Shown: piece by piece, positions 25,888-34,760 of the stretch
Position numbering within the stretch: position 1 is the first letter of the stretch
How the letters are laid out: each line of letters opens with the position of its first letter
DNA from: Rhizobium phaseoli
GTDB taxonomy: Bacteria; Pseudomonadota; Alphaproteobacteria; Rhizobiales; Rhizobiaceae
Length of the DNA: 64,000 bases
Direction of reading: 5' to 3'
Assembly (NCBI RefSeq): GCF_010668805.1
Contig: NZ_WUFT01000005.1
Span: forward strand, 1 to 64,000
The notes under the pieces: generated by a model
Told to the model about the DNA's origin: nothing
Databases searched by the model: none
Seen by the model: only the letters and a program-made list of their open reading frames with translations
Translations under genes and position numbers: made by a program

Positions 25888-26307
25888 TCAATTTCCAAAA
25901 CGCGAGGTAATTTCTGTGGCGAGTGTTGCACCTTCGTTACGGTAGCGCTCTTCTGCCACGATGGCCGCTGCGGTGCAATCCGTATAGACGGAGGCGAACG
26001 CGCGGTAGCCGCGATTGAAGGCTGCAGTCAACCTTTCCTTGCGCTGCGGCTCGTTGCCGGTCTCCGAATCGAGCAGCTGCTGCATGCCGTTTCGCCACTC
26101 GTCGGCGCCTGCCGCCTTGCAGAGCGTTCTCAGATAATGCACCGAACCCAACACCTCGGCGAGCCGCGCCAGCTTGTCGTCATAAGGCACGATCACGGCA
26201 GGCGGCGGCGTAATCTCCTCCTGTGGAGGTGGCGTATTCTTGCCCTGCGCCATGGTCGGACCGGCCAGGACGAGCAGGGACAGGAAAATGCGTCGAACGG
26301 GAATCAT
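25888..26307 (-). CDS. TIGR02301 family exported protein
   Basis: A 139-residue protein with a signal peptide (MIPVRRIFLSLLVLAGPTMA) and a Pro-rich stretch (TPPPQEEITPPPAV). The core LARLAEVLGSVHYLRTLC and the C-terminal NRGYRAFASVYTDCTAAA are what I recall of TIGR02301, an alphaproteobacterial periplasmic family of unknown function. Two Cys (in TLCKAAG and YTDCTAA) could form a disulfide. The start is uncertain: ATG 26331 would add eight residues and still leave a signal peptide. Confidence 0.82.
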   Translation of the reverse strand: MIPVRRIFLSLLVLAGPTMAQGKNTPPPQEEITPPPAVIVPYDDKLARLAEVLGSVHYLRTLCKAAGADEWRNGMQQLLDSETGNEPQRKERLTAAFNRGYRAFASVYTDCTAAAIVAEERYRNEGATLATEITSRFGN

Positions 26308-26383
26308 ACCCCCAGTTGATACGTTGAGCATGACGGCAACAAGGCGGGCCTCGAGAGTTTCCACTTCTATTCGCCGCGCACCA

Positions 26384-26430
26384 GAGCACGATGCCGAAAA
26401 GTGTCAGCGGTTTTCGGCTTCCCGTTCTAG
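26384..26430. repeat. Dispersed palindromic repeat at the Nudix gene end
   Basis: AGCACGATGCCGAAAAGTGT...GCGGTTTTCGGCTTCCCGTTCTAG is an imperfect palindrome (CCGAAAA/TTTTCGG). Read on the minus strand it resembles the copy at 14410-14459. It supplies the last codons and the stop of the Nudix gene. Confidence 0.7.
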
Positions 26431-26829
26431 CCGCTCGGCGCATTCGAGGACGCTCTGCGGTACGGGCAATCGCCGGATTTCCTCCACCGTGTACCAACCG
26501 ACGGCGGCCGCATCGTCGGCGGCTTCCGCCACCACATCCCTATCGGCCTCGACGCGGAAGACCGACAGCAGGAAATAGCTGTTGACGCTGCCATCGGTCG
26601 CATGGGTCTTCAGATCATAGGTCGAAAACAGCCGCGGATTGCGTGCCGAAATGCCGGTCTCTTCACCGAATTCTCGCAAAGCCGTTTGCTCCGGCGTCTC
26701 GCCGGGTTCAGCGCGTCCGCCGGGAAAGGCATACATGTCGGCGGAAGGCGGATTGCGCCGCAGCACCAGCAGGAATCGTCCGTCGCGTTCGAGAATGGCG
26801 GATGAGGCGGCTTTGGCGGTGGAGGTCAT
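26404..26829 (-). CDS. Nudix hydrolase
   Basis: A 141-residue Nudix protein. The Nudix box is complete: G-x5-E-x7-REFGEETGI with GRAEPGE and the four acidic/Arg residues in place. The N-terminal strand [20 protein letters not shown] and the preceding FPGG are typical of MutT/ADP-ribose or nucleotide pyrophosphohydrolases, but the substrate is not determined by sequence. The final residues (LEREAENR) and stop are encoded by a dispersed repeat, so the C-terminus has been altered by that element. Confidence 0.92.
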   Translation of the reverse strand: MTSTAKAASSAILERDGRFLLVLRRNPPSADMYAFPGGRAEPGETPEQTALREFGEETGISARNPRLFSTYDLKTHATDGSVNSYFLLSVFRVEADRDVVAEAADDAAAVGWYTVEEIRRLPVPQSVLECAERLEREAENR

Positions 26830-26958
26830 CAGGGCTGCTCTTGGGGCTCTTGGCTCGGATCGCCCATCCTATCCGATGAACCGATATTTGCATGCCGCCG
26901 CTGCTTGGCTTCCCCAGTTTTCGCTGGGATAGTGATGACGGATTCGAAAGGTGCTTTC

Positions 26959-27279
26959 GTGACCTACATCATCTACGCCTTCGCGGCCGTCTTCGAGATC
27001 GCCGGTTGTTTTGCCTTCTGGGCATGGCTGAAACTCGAAAAGCCGGTCTGGTGGCTGGCGCCAGGCATGGTCTCGCTGGCGCTTTTTGCCTGGCTTCTGA
27101 CGCTGGTGCCGAGCGAGGCCGCCGGCCGCACCTTCGCGGCCTATGGCGGCATCTACATTGTCGCCTCGCTGCTCTGGCTTTGGCTGGTCGAAAGCCGCAT
27201 GCCTGATCGTTACGATATCGGCGGGGCGTTGATCTGCCTTGCCGGGACGAGCATCATCCTCTTTGCGCCGAGAGGCTGA
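26959..27279 (+). CDS. YnfA family membrane protein
   Basis: A 106-residue inner membrane protein with four membrane segments, recognised by [39 protein letters not shown] and the [15 protein letters not shown] end. It resembles small-multidrug-resistance proteins in size and topology, but the family's transport activity is not established. The start is taken as GTG at 26959 (AAAGGTG upstream), which aligns with the family N-terminus; the in-frame ATG at 26935 would add eight polar residues. Confidence 0.88.
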   Translation: MTYIIYAFAAVFEIAGCFAFWAWLKLEKPVWWLAPGMVSLALFAWLLTLVPSEAAGRTFAAYGGIYIVASLLWLWLVESRMPDRYDIGGALICLAGTSIILFAPRG

Positions 27280-27320
27280 AGCGCCTTGACCGGACTCAGG
27301 CTCGGTGCAAAGACAAGCCG

Positions 27321-28085
27321 ATGTGTGGACGTTTCGCCCTGACAAGCTCCAGCGCCGACCTGCGCGAATTTTTCTCCGGACTCGATCTCGACGATTTTCC
27401 GGCGCGCTACAACATTGCGCCGACGCAGCCGATTCTCGTCGTCATTTCAGGCGAGGGCAGGGAGCAGGGCAGCAACTTGGCCGACCGGCGCGCCGTGCTC
27501 GTACGCTGGGGCCTCACGCCCGGCTGGGTCAAGGACCCGAAGGAATTTCCGCTGCTGATCAACGCCCGCTCCGAGACTGTAATCGGCAAGGCTTCGTTCC
27601 GGGCGGCCATGCGCCATCGCCGCGTGCTCATCCCGGCCTCCGGCTTTTACGAATGGCATCGTACATCAAAGGATAGTGGTGAGAAACCGCAGGCCTATTG
27701 GATCAGGCCGCGGCAGGGAGGGGTCGTCGCCTTTGCCGGCCTGATGGAGACATGGTCCTCGGCTGATGGTTCCGAGGTCGATACCGGCGCGATCCTGACG
27801 ACATCAGCCAACTCAGGCATATCCGCGATCCACGATCGCATGCCGGTGGTCATCAAACCCGAAGATTTTTCGCGCTGGCTGGATTGCAAGACGCAGGAAC
27901 CGCGCGAGGTGGCCGACCTGATGCGGCCCGCTCAGGACGATTTCTTTGAGGCCGTCCCAGTCTCCGACAAGGTCAACAAGGTCGCCAATATGGGGCCCGA
28001 CCTGCAGCAGCCGGCCGTCATCGAAAAGCCGCTGAAGGCTCCCGCGAAGCGAGGGCCCGACGACGGCCAGCTCAGTTTCTTCTGA
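27321..28085 (+). CDS. SOS response-associated peptidase (YedK/HMCES)
   Basis: A 254-residue SRAP-domain protein that forms a stable thiazolidine crosslink with abasic sites in single-stranded DNA. The catalytic Cys2 follows Met1 (MCGRFALTS) and needs removal of Met. The other conserved residues are visible: Asn in ARYNIAPTQ, Glu in SGFYEWH, and His in SAIHDRMPVVI. The C-terminal KRGPDDGQLSFF is an unstructured tail with an SFF end. It follows ynfA by 41 bases. No LexA box was seen upstream, though such boxes in rhizobia (GAAC-N7-GAAC type) are short. Confidence 0.94.
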   Translation: MCGRFALTSSSADLREFFSGLDLDDFPARYNIAPTQPILVVISGEGREQGSNLADRRAVLVRWGLTPGWVKDPKEFPLLINARSETVIGKASFRAAMRHRRVLIPASGFYEWHRTSKDSGEKPQAYWIRPRQGGVVAFAGLMETWSSADGSEVDTGAILTTSANSGISAIHDRMPVVIKPEDFSRWLDCKTQEPREVADLMRPAQDDFFEAVPVSDKVNKVANMGPDLQQPAVIEKPLKAPAKRGPDDGQLSFF

Positions 28086-28269
28086 AGCGGCATCCGCCAT
28101 TTTTCACTTGGCGGTATAACCGCTTCGTTCGTCTGGTGCGTTGGGGAGGAGGTTTTGGTGCGGCTTGCTGCAACCGCTCAACGTCAGGCCCGCCGCACGG
28201 CGGGTTGGAGGACGGCATGCGGAGAACCGGACTTGAAGCGCACCGAAGTCCGGTTGGATGCGTAGCACC

Positions 28270-28416
28270 TCAAGCGGATTTCTTGACGGTGCCCGGCTTG
28301 TTCTTTGCCATCAGCGATGCTGCGACAACGGCCTTCAGGCCAACTGGGCGATAGTTGGCGCTGAGATCAGGCTTGGACGGCTGCTGTTCGCTGCTAAGAC
28401 TCTTTTTCGAGGTCAC
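28270..28416 (-). CDS. 48-residue small protein, GTG start
   Basis: A small Lys/Ser-rich protein beginning VTSKKSLSSEQQ and containing DLSANYRPVGLKAVVAASLMA, ending GTVKKSA. An excellent ribosome site (AAGGAGAG at 28421-28429) sits five bases before the GTG at 28416, which is the main evidence that it is real. Upstream ATG codons in frame lack such a site. There is no membrane segment or family that I can name with certainty. The 279 bases between it and pssA probably hold its promoter. Downstream are two hairpins (28225-28255 and 28189-28204) without a T run. Confidence 0.65.
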   Translation of the reverse strand: MTSKKSLSSEQQPSKPDLSANYRPVGLKAVVAASLMAKNKPGTVKKSA

Positions 28417-28695
28417 GATACTCTCCTTACGTGGTTCTTCCCTGGGCATTTTATGATTTGCTGTTTCGTCATAAATAGCGACAAAACAGAGACGCATCCC
28501 ATCAGGATTTGTAAACGCACACCATAATTCGCGAGGCTTAACTGAAGCCTACGTTGGTTAATACTTACTGAAGAGAGCGGTTCCAACTAAAGTGCGCAGC
28601 GGTTTTCCCCGGAGAATTACGCGAAGCGATTATCCCGTGGGTCAGAACCTAGAGAGAAGATTTCTCGGGTCGGAAAAATCAGCAATGCGCGGAGA

Positions 28696-29541
28696 TCAGA
28701 TGTGCCGGCCGATATCGTCGTCGCCGACGCCGGGTTCCTCGATCGTCAGCGTTCCGTATTTCCGGCGCCATTTCCGTGCACCGAAGGGAAGCGATATGAG
28801 GTAGGCAGCAACGGTAAACACCATCACCTCCCAGGTGTAGCTCATCAGCAAAGCCACATAGAGCACGACGCCGAGCATCATCGGCAGCACGAGATCGCGC
28901 CGCAACCGGCTGCCTTCCGATTTACCCGACCAGACCGGCAGCCGGCTGATCAGCAGGAAGGCGATAACGACGGTATAGATCGACGAAACATAGGCGAAGG
29001 TGCGATCCGTCGCCAGGCCGAGGAAGCCGAGATAGACCGGCAGCAGCACCAGCATGGCGCCAGCCGGCGCCGGCACGCCGACGAAATATTCCGATTGCCA
29101 GCTCGCCTTGTTCTCGCGTTCGGCCATGACGTTGAAGCGGGCAAGGCGAAGCCCGGCGGCGATCGCGTAGATCAGCGCGGCGATCCAGCCGAGCGAGCGC
29201 GCCTGGTCGAGCGCGAAGACATAGACGACCAGGGCGGGTGCGACGCCGAAATTGACGATATCGGCAAGCGAATCCATTTGCGCGCCGAACTTCGAGGTCG
29301 CCTTCATCAGCCGGGCCACGCGCCCGTCGATGCCGTCGAGGAAGGCGGCAACCAGCACCATGGAGACGGCGAGTTCGTAACGGTTCTCGAAAGCCAGCCT
29401 GATGCCGGTCAGCCCGGCGCAGATCGCCAGAATGGTGATGAGGTTCGGAAAGACGAGACGGAGCGGGATTTCGCGCAGACGCGGGCCACGGGCGGAATCA
29501 TCCGGACCATTCGGCTCGAAAGGCGGAAAGGGCGTTTCCAT
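28696..29541 (-). CDS. pssA: CDP-diacylglycerol--serine O-phosphatidyltransferase
   Basis: A 281-residue membrane enzyme that makes phosphatidylserine from CDP-diacylglycerol and serine. The CDP-alcohol phosphotransferase motif is complete: D69-G70-x-D72-G73-x2-A76-R77-x8-G86-x3-D90-x3-D94. Seven to eight hydrophobic segments follow. It is the membrane-bound PssA type (not the E. coli soluble type), as established in Sinorhizobium. The ATG at 29541 is preferred to a TTG 12 bases upstream. psd is next upstream with a dispersed repeat between, so the two steps of phosphatidylethanolamine synthesis sit together. Confidence 0.95.
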   Translation of the reverse strand: METPFPPFEPNGPDDSARGPRLREIPLRLVFPNLITILAICAGLTGIRLAFENRYELAVSMVLVAAFLDGIDGRVARLMKATSKFGAQMDSLADIVNFGVAPALVVYVFALDQARSLGWIAALIYAIAAGLRLARFNVMAERENKASWQSEYFVGVPAPAGAMLVLLPVYLGFLGLATDRTFAYVSSIYTVVIAFLLISRLPVWSGKSEGSRLRRDLVLPMMLGVVLYVALLMSYTWEVMVFTVAAYLISLPFGARKWRRKYGTLTIEEPGVGDDDIGRHI

Positions 29542-29563
29542 ATCGCGTTCCAATCTGAACCTG

Positions 29564-29669
29564 GAGCATGTCGCGCAAAACTGTGCAGCGGTTTTGCGAT
29601 AACGACAGGCGTAAAAACATAGGGCTAAAGCACCAAGTGCGAATCTGAAAGATCGCGATGCGCTTTAAC
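29564..29669. repeat. ~105-bp dispersed repeat, copy 1, overlapping the psd stop
   Basis: GAGCATGTCGCGCAAAA...GCAGCGGTTTTGCGATAACGAC, then GAATCTGAAAGATCGCGATGCGCTTTAA. A second copy with the same order and length lies at 50285-50390. The first half is a palindrome (CGCAAAA/TTTTGCG). The last bases (29665-29667) are the psd stop codon. It resembles the rhizobial intergenic mosaic elements of about 100 bases. Confidence 0.85.
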
Positions 29670-30363
29670 TGCGGCGGCTGATGATGGGACCCTTGGCGGA
29701 GGCGAATTCGGCAATCACAGTTTCGCCGGCAACCGCCACCTGGCCAAGCGAGACGCGTGGCGCAGCACCGGCGGGCAGGAACACGTCGAGCCGCGAGCCG
29801 AAACGGATCAGCCCGAAGCGCTCGCCGGCATCTAACGGTTCGTTGGGGTTTGCCCAGCAGAGGATGCGCCGTGCCACGAGACCGGCGATCTGCACCACAC
29901 CGATCTGGCCGTGCCGGGTTTCAATCACCAGCCCGTTGCGTTCATTGTCCTCGCTCGCCTTGTCGAGTTCGGCATTGACGAAGCTACCGGAGCGGTAGTT
30001 GATGCTGACGATGCGCCCGCGCATCGGCGCCCGGTTCACATGGCAATTGAAGACGTTCATGAACACCGAAATGCGCAGCATCGGCTCGGAGCCGAGATTG
30101 AGTTCCGCCGGCGGGGTCACCATCTGGATCGCCGAGACCTTGCCGTCGGCGGGAGAGATCACCAGATCGTCGTCCTGCGGGGTCACCCGTTCGGGATCGC
30201 GGAAGAAATAGGCGCACCAGAGCGTGAAGATCATGCCGATCCAGAAGAGCGGCTTGAAGATCCAGCCCAGGATCAGCGACGCGACGAAGAAGGCGGCAAC
30301 GAAGGGATAACCCTCCTTATGCACGGGGACGATCGTGTTGCGAACCGTGTTGAACAGGCTCAT
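29665..30363 (-). CDS. psd: Phosphatidylserine decarboxylase
   Basis: A 232-residue pyruvoyl enzyme that converts phosphatidylserine to phosphatidylethanolamine. It is the short alphaproteobacterial form. The self-cleavage site is Gly189-Ser190 in [11 protein letters not shown]; cleavage gives the beta chain and the small alpha chain with its pyruvoyl group. Two N-terminal membrane segments (about 18-52) and the catalytic region [14 protein letters not shown] with His108 are visible. The start at MSLFNTVRN is the family start; the longer frame has no homology. pssA lies just downstream in the same direction. The stop codon comes from a dispersed repeat. Confidence 0.95.
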   Translation of the reverse strand: MSLFNTVRNTIVPVHKEGYPFVAAFFVASLILGWIFKPLFWIGMIFTLWCAYFFRDPERVTPQDDDLVISPADGKVSAIQMVTPPAELNLGSEPMLRISVFMNVFNCHVNRAPMRGRIVSINYRSGSFVNAELDKASEDNERNGLVIETRHGQIGVVQIAGLVARRILCWANPNEPLDAGERFGLIRFGSRLDVFLPAGAAPRVSLGQVAVAGETVIAEFASAKGPIISRRS

Positions 30364-30496
30364 GCTGCCGGTCTCCTTGCGTTTGCGTTTCTCGCTGGTT
30401 AGCGAAAAACCGTCTCCGGGGCAATGCTGTGGCCCGCGCCCTGGTTCCGACGCCGGGGTTCTGAACAACAAAAGCCAGTCGGTTTCCTATCCCGGC

Positions 30497-32374
30497 TCAG
30501 CTTGCCGGGGCAAGCCGCGCAATCACGCCGAGGTCGTCGCTTTCGCGCACCTGCTTCAGATGCTCCTCCGCCTGTGTCGCCTCGCGCTGGCGGTTCCACA
30601 TCGAGGCGTAGAGACCGTTCATTTCGAGCAGAGCGGCATGCGTCCCGCGCTCGGCAATCTCCCCGCTTTTCAGCACGATGATTTCGTCGGCGCCGATGAC
30701 GGTCGAAAGCCGGTGGGCGATGACCAGTGTCGTGCGGTTCTTCGACACCACGTCGAGCGCCGTCTGGATTTCCCGTTCCGTCGTCGTATCGAGCGCCGAT
30801 GTCGCCTCGTCGAGGATCAGGATCGGCGGCGCCTTGAGGATGGTGCGGGCGATCGCCACCCGCTGCTTCTCGCCACCCGAAAGCTTGAGCCCGCGTTCGC
30901 CGACCTTGGTCTCGAATCCCTCGGGCAGCGTCTCGATGAAATGGGCGATCTGCGCTACCTCGGCTGCCGCAAAGACCTCGCCGTCGCTGGCCGACGTGCG
31001 GCCGTAGCGGATGTTGTAGGCGACCGTGTCGTTGAAGAGCACGGTATCCTGCGGCACCATGCCGATCACTGAGCGCAGGCTCTTCTGCGTCACTGTGCGG
31101 ATGTCCTGGCCGTCGACGGTGATTGCGCCGCTCTGGATATCGTAGAAACGGTAGAGCAGCCGTGACAGCGTCGATTTGCCGGCGCCCGAAGGACCGACGA
31201 CAGCAACCGTCTTGCCGGCCGGAACATCGAAAGAAATGCCCTTCAGGATCGGACGGGCCGGGTCGTAGGAAAAGTGTACGTCCCTGAAGGCGATCGCACC
31301 CTGGGCGATCCGAAGCTCGGTCGCATCGGACGTGTCTTTGACCTCGGCCTTGACCTCAAGCAAGTCGAACATCTGCTCGATGTCGGTCAAGCCCTGGCGG
31401 ATTTCGCGGTAGACGAAGCCGATGAAATTGAGCGGCGCGGAAAGCTGCAGCAGCATCGAATTGACAAAAACGAAATCGCCGACCGTCTGCTCGCCGCGCT
31501 GGACGGCGAGCGCCGACAGCACCAGCATGATGGTCGTGCCGATGCCGAAGATGACGCCCTGGCCGAAGTTCAGCCAGCCGAGCGAGGTCCAGACATCGGT
31601 CGCCGCCTTCTCGTAGCGTTCCATCGATTTGTCGAAGCGTTTTGCCTCCATCTCTTCGTTGCCGAAATATTTGACGGTCTCGAAATTGAGGAGGGAGTCG
31701 ATCGCCTTGGTGTTGGCGTCGGTATCGCTGTCGTTCATTGACCGGCGGATGGCGATACGCCAGTCGGATGCGCGGATGGTGAACCAGATATAGGCCCAGA
31801 CGGTGAAGCCGGTGACGGCGAGATAGGAGAAACCGTAGCCCCACCAGAAAATAGCCGCCGTCAGCAGGAATTCGATGACGGTCGGGACAGAATTGAGGAT
31901 CGTGAACCGCACGATCGTCTCGATGCCCTTGGTGCCGCGCTCGATGATACGCGAGAGACCGCCGGTCTTGCGCTCCAGATGAAAGCGCAGCGACAGCTCG
32001 TGCATGTGCACGAAGGTCCTGTAAGCGAGCTGACGCACTGCATGCTGCCCGACGCTGGCAAACAGCGCGTCGCGCAGCTGGTTGAGGCCGAGCTGAATCA
32101 GCCGGGTGATATTATAGGCGATCACCAGGGCGATGGCGCCGGCAAGCAGCGGCGGCACCGAGCCGGCCAGATCCATCCTGCCGTTCAGCGCATCGGTCGA
32201 CCACTTGAAGAAATAGGGGACGAGCAGCAGGACAAACTTGGAAATCAGCAGGAAGACCGAGGCCCAGACGACGCGCATCTTGAGGTCCGGCCGGCCGGCC
32301 GGCCACATATAGGGCCAGAGGTTGAGAAGCGTCTGCAGCAGGTTGGATTCCGAGACTGTCTTGCCGTTTGCCAT
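30497..32374 (-). CDS. Atm1/HMT1-type ABC exporter (fused permease and ATPase)
   Basis: A 625-residue half-transporter with a six-helix membrane domain (about 35-330) and an ATPase domain. Walker A is GPSGAGKST, signature is LSGGEKQR, Walker B is ILILDEATSALD, and the switch His is in VIAHRLST. The wording of the membrane domain (FGQGVIFGIGTTIMLVLSA, FVNSMLLQLSAPLNF) is of the Atm1/ABCB7 group, which exports glutathione-bound compounds and supports Fe-S metabolism or heavy-metal tolerance. The start is set by GGAGACAAGC before ATG 32374; the longer frame has a non-family N-terminus. Confidence 0.92.
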   Translation of the reverse strand: MANGKTVSESNLLQTLLNLWPYMWPAGRPDLKMRVVWASVFLLISKFVLLLVPYFFKWSTDALNGRMDLAGSVPPLLAGAIALVIAYNITRLIQLGLNQLRDALFASVGQHAVRQLAYRTFVHMHELSLRFHLERKTGGLSRIIERGTKGIETIVRFTILNSVPTVIEFLLTAAIFWWGYGFSYLAVTGFTVWAYIWFTIRASDWRIAIRRSMNDSDTDANTKAIDSLLNFETVKYFGNEEMEAKRFDKSMERYEKAATDVWTSLGWLNFGQGVIFGIGTTIMLVLSALAVQRGEQTVGDFVFVNSMLLQLSAPLNFIGFVYREIRQGLTDIEQMFDLLEVKAEVKDTSDATELRIAQGAIAFRDVHFSYDPARPILKGISFDVPAGKTVAVVGPSGAGKSTLSRLLYRFYDIQSGAITVDGQDIRTVTQKSLRSVIGMVPQDTVLFNDTVAYNIRYGRTSASDGEVFAAAEVAQIAHFIETLPEGFETKVGERGLKLSGGEKQRVAIARTILKAPPILILDEATSALDTTTEREIQTALDVVSKNRTTLVIAHRLSTVIGADEIIVLKSGEIAERGTHAALLEMNGLYASMWNRQREATQAEEHLKQVRESDDLGVIARLAPAS

Positions 32375-32537
32375 GCTTGTCTCCAGCCCGGATGGGCTTG
32401 CGGCGATTGCCGCGCTTCGATGCCGGCAAGAGCACGGAACCCGGAGGTGCCCGAAAGCACTTGCCGCAACCCGCAGCCGCCATCGCCAGATAGGGTGTCG
32501 GGCGGACGAATACAACAAATGCGGGGTTCAGGAAAAG

Positions 32538-32566
32538 GCAGGCCGGGCGGTTAGCCCGCCCGGCCT
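32538..32566 (-). terminator. Terminator hairpin downstream of the LysM gene
   Basis: Read on the minus strand, GGCCGGGCGGG-CTAA-CCGCCCGGCC is an almost perfect ten-pair stem, followed by TGCCTTTTCC. It lies 20 bases after the LysM gene stop. The T run is short, so confidence is moderate. Confidence 0.65.
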
Positions 32567-32584
32567 CGTTATGGTGTTCGGCGC

Positions 32585-34606
32585 TTAGAGGTGCTGGCCG
32601 GAAAGGCGTTTGCGGTGCAGCTCTTCGGCGTTCGGCAACACGTCCTTCGGCAGACCGAAAATCTGACCGGGACGGATGCGGTCGGGATCGATGATCTTGT
32701 CTTCGTTGGCGATGTAGATCGTCGTGTAACGAACGCCGAGGCCATAGGTGCGGCGCGAGATCTGCCACAGCGTGTCGCCGCGGCGAATGATGACCGCCGC
32801 GTTGTTTGCCGTCAGCGGCGCCTGTTCGATGGTCTTCGGCTGATTGCTGACGACATCGTTTGCAGACGGCGCTGCCGGCGCGGGTGTGGCGGTAAGTTCA
32901 GCGATCATGCCGCCCAGCCTGTCGAGTGCCGAGCCGACGGACTTCGCGTCCCCAGGCAGGCTCTGCAGCAGCTTCAGCGCATTGCCGGCGACCTGAGAGG
33001 CGGCGCCGGACGCTTGCTTGAAGGCATCGGATGCATCTGCCGCCGCGCGGAAGTCGGCGACTGAGCGCAGTGCGAATTCCGTTGCCGAGCGCGCTGCCGC
33101 AAGCTGTTCGGCGCCCGGCAGCTTGCCGTCGGCAAACAGCCCCTTCAGCAGGCCGAAGGCCTTTCCGGTCTCAGCCTTGCGCTTGCCGAGTTCGCCTTCG
33201 TCGAGCGGCACCATCGAGGAAGCGCCGTTCGCGTCGTCAGGCGCGGATTGGGCGGCGACCCTCACCTGGTCGCCGGCGGGGCGATTGAAATTCACCGCGG
33301 CGCGCACGATCACCTTGCCGGCGGGATCGACAACATCGACGCGGATCTTGTGGTCGCCGACCGAAAGCGCCACCACACCGTCGATGACGAAATGGCCGTC
33401 CGAGCCGGCCGTGTCCTGGCCGACCAGGCTGTCGTCGGCATACCCGACGACCTTGGCGTTGGCGCGCGCGGTGCCGGCAATGAAGATCTTGTTGCCTTCG
33501 ATCTCGACGGCATTGACCATCACATCGGGCGCATTCGTCTTGTCAGGTGCGGCAGTGCCGGGGATGGCCGGTGCCGTGGCTGCGGCACCGGGGGCGGCGT
33601 CGGTGAGGTTTGGCGTCTGCAGCGCCAGCTCGCCGGTCGGCGCAGCGGTTGCGGCAGGCGCAGCCGAGCTTCCGCCAGCGGCCGGCTTGTTGGAGGCATC
33701 GGCGACTTCGGTTCCGGCCTTCGGCGCGGTGATGATGCGGCTCGCTGTGCCGGGTTTGGAGACCATGGCGAGCAGATCGGCGCTGTTGCCGTCTTTCGGC
33801 ACGGAAATGGTCGCGACCTCTTCGGAAAGCGCGCTCTTGCCGTCCTTGCCGGTGAACTTGAGCACCAGCTGGTGGTCGCCCGCGGCAAGCGGCTCGTCGA
33901 GAACCGCGGCGAAATCGCCGCTGGCGCCGACATCGGCTGTCGTCACGACCTTTTCGCCGTCAAGCACTTCGAGCTTGCCGTTCGGTTCGGCGGAGCCGGC
34001 AATCACCGTCGAGCCGTCGGGCTCGACGCGCAAGACGTCGAAGGCGGGAAGCTTCGGGCCGGCATTTTCCGCTGCCGTGCTCGCAGCAGGCTCAGGCGCA
34101 CCGGTCAACGCAGCCTCGGCCTTGGCGATCGCAGCAAGCGCATCGGTGATGTTCTCGGGCAGCGACTGAACGATGGCCAGCGCCTTCGCGCCGCCGTCCT
34201 TGGCTTTCGTGGCAAGCGTCTGGGTCGCCGGATCGAGGCCCTCGGGGATTGCGAAACCGGCAAGTGCGCCGAGCGCGTTGACGGCCTTGGTCTTGGCGGC
34301 GGCGAAGACATCGTCGGCAGGGCCCTTGCCGTCGGCAAACAGCGCCTTGAGTTCGCTGAGCGACACGCCGGCGCCGGCCGAAAGGCGGCCCACCTTGTCG
34401 GCGACGGCAGCCGCGTCCGCCACAGCGGAGCGGGATGTCTTTGCCGACTCGTTAACCGTGTCCTTGAGCTCCGTGCTCGCCTGGTTGATCGCGTCGCCGA
34501 CCTTGGCTGTATCGCCGCCGATGCGCGGCATGACGAAAAACACCATCAGTAGGATTGCGATTACGAGCACTGCAAGGGCCAGCAAGCCGGCACGGTTCTT
34601 CATCAT
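32585..34606 (-). CDS. LysM-domain envelope protein with mirrored helical and Ig-like repeats
   Basis: A 673-residue protein anchored by one N-terminal membrane segment (about 7-27), the rest outside the cytoplasm. Order of parts: Ala-rich helical domain A (about 85-170), Ig/bacterial-adhesin-like domain A (190-269), Ala/Pro/Thr-rich linker (270-360), Ig-like domain B (361-441), helical domain B (486-572), linker, and a C-terminal LysM domain (605-654, RRGDTLWQISRRTYG) that should bind peptidoglycan. Helical domains A and B share LFADGK, a Phe 29 residues on, and QSLP at the same spacing. The start is ATG 34606, with GGGAGAC upstream. Function is unknown; structural or cell-wall binding is likely. 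Confidence 0.87.
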   Translation of the reverse strand: MMKNRAGLLALAVLVIAILLMVFFVMPRIGGDTAKVGDAINQASTELKDTVNESAKTSRSAVADAAAVADKVGRLSAGAGVSLSELKALFADGKGPADDVFAAAKTKAVNALGALAGFAIPEGLDPATQTLATKAKDGGAKALAIVQSLPENITDALAAIAKAEAALTGAPEPAASTAAENAGPKLPAFDVLRVEPDGSTVIAGSAEPNGKLEVLDGEKVVTTADVGASGDFAAVLDEPLAAGDHQLVLKFTGKDGKSALSEEVATISVPKDGNSADLLAMVSKPGTASRIITAPKAGTEVADASNKPAAGGSSAAPAATAAPTGELALQTPNLTDAAPGAAATAPAIPGTAAPDKTNAPDVMVNAVEIEGNKIFIAGTARANAKVVGYADDSLVGQDTAGSDGHFVIDGVVALSVGDHKIRVDVVDPAGKVIVRAAVNFNRPAGDQVRVAAQSAPDDANGASSMVPLDEGELGKRKAETGKAFGLLKGLFADGKLPGAEQLAAARSATEFALRSVADFRAAADASDAFKQASGAASQVAGNALKLLQSLPGDAKSVGSALDRLGGMIAELTATPAPAAPSANDVVSNQPKTIEQAPLTANNAAVIIRRGDTLWQISRRTYGLGVRYTTIYIANEDKIIDPDRIRPGQIFGLPKDVLPNAEELHRKRLSGQHL

Positions 34607-34760
34607 TATGTCTCCCAAGGCGGCAATTTGCCGTAGTAACCGAAATTGCTAGCGATTCCCGTTGCTTTGCACAAGCATTCAAAGCAATTCGGCAAGCTAG
34701 GCACGCTGCTTTTCAGTCAATTTTCTTGACTGCATTGAAATGGAATAGTTGTTTGCCTCC

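Noticed and set aside
28136..28354. 72-codon plus-strand frame opposite the 48-residue gene
   Set aside because: Composition unlike proteins, no ribosome site, and it overlaps the better-supported minus-strand gene and hairpins.
28534..28590. GGAAC-type sequence on the minus strand upstream of the 48-residue gene as an EcfG (general stress) promoter
   Set aside because: The -10 part matches only two of four bases at the right spacing; not enough to call.
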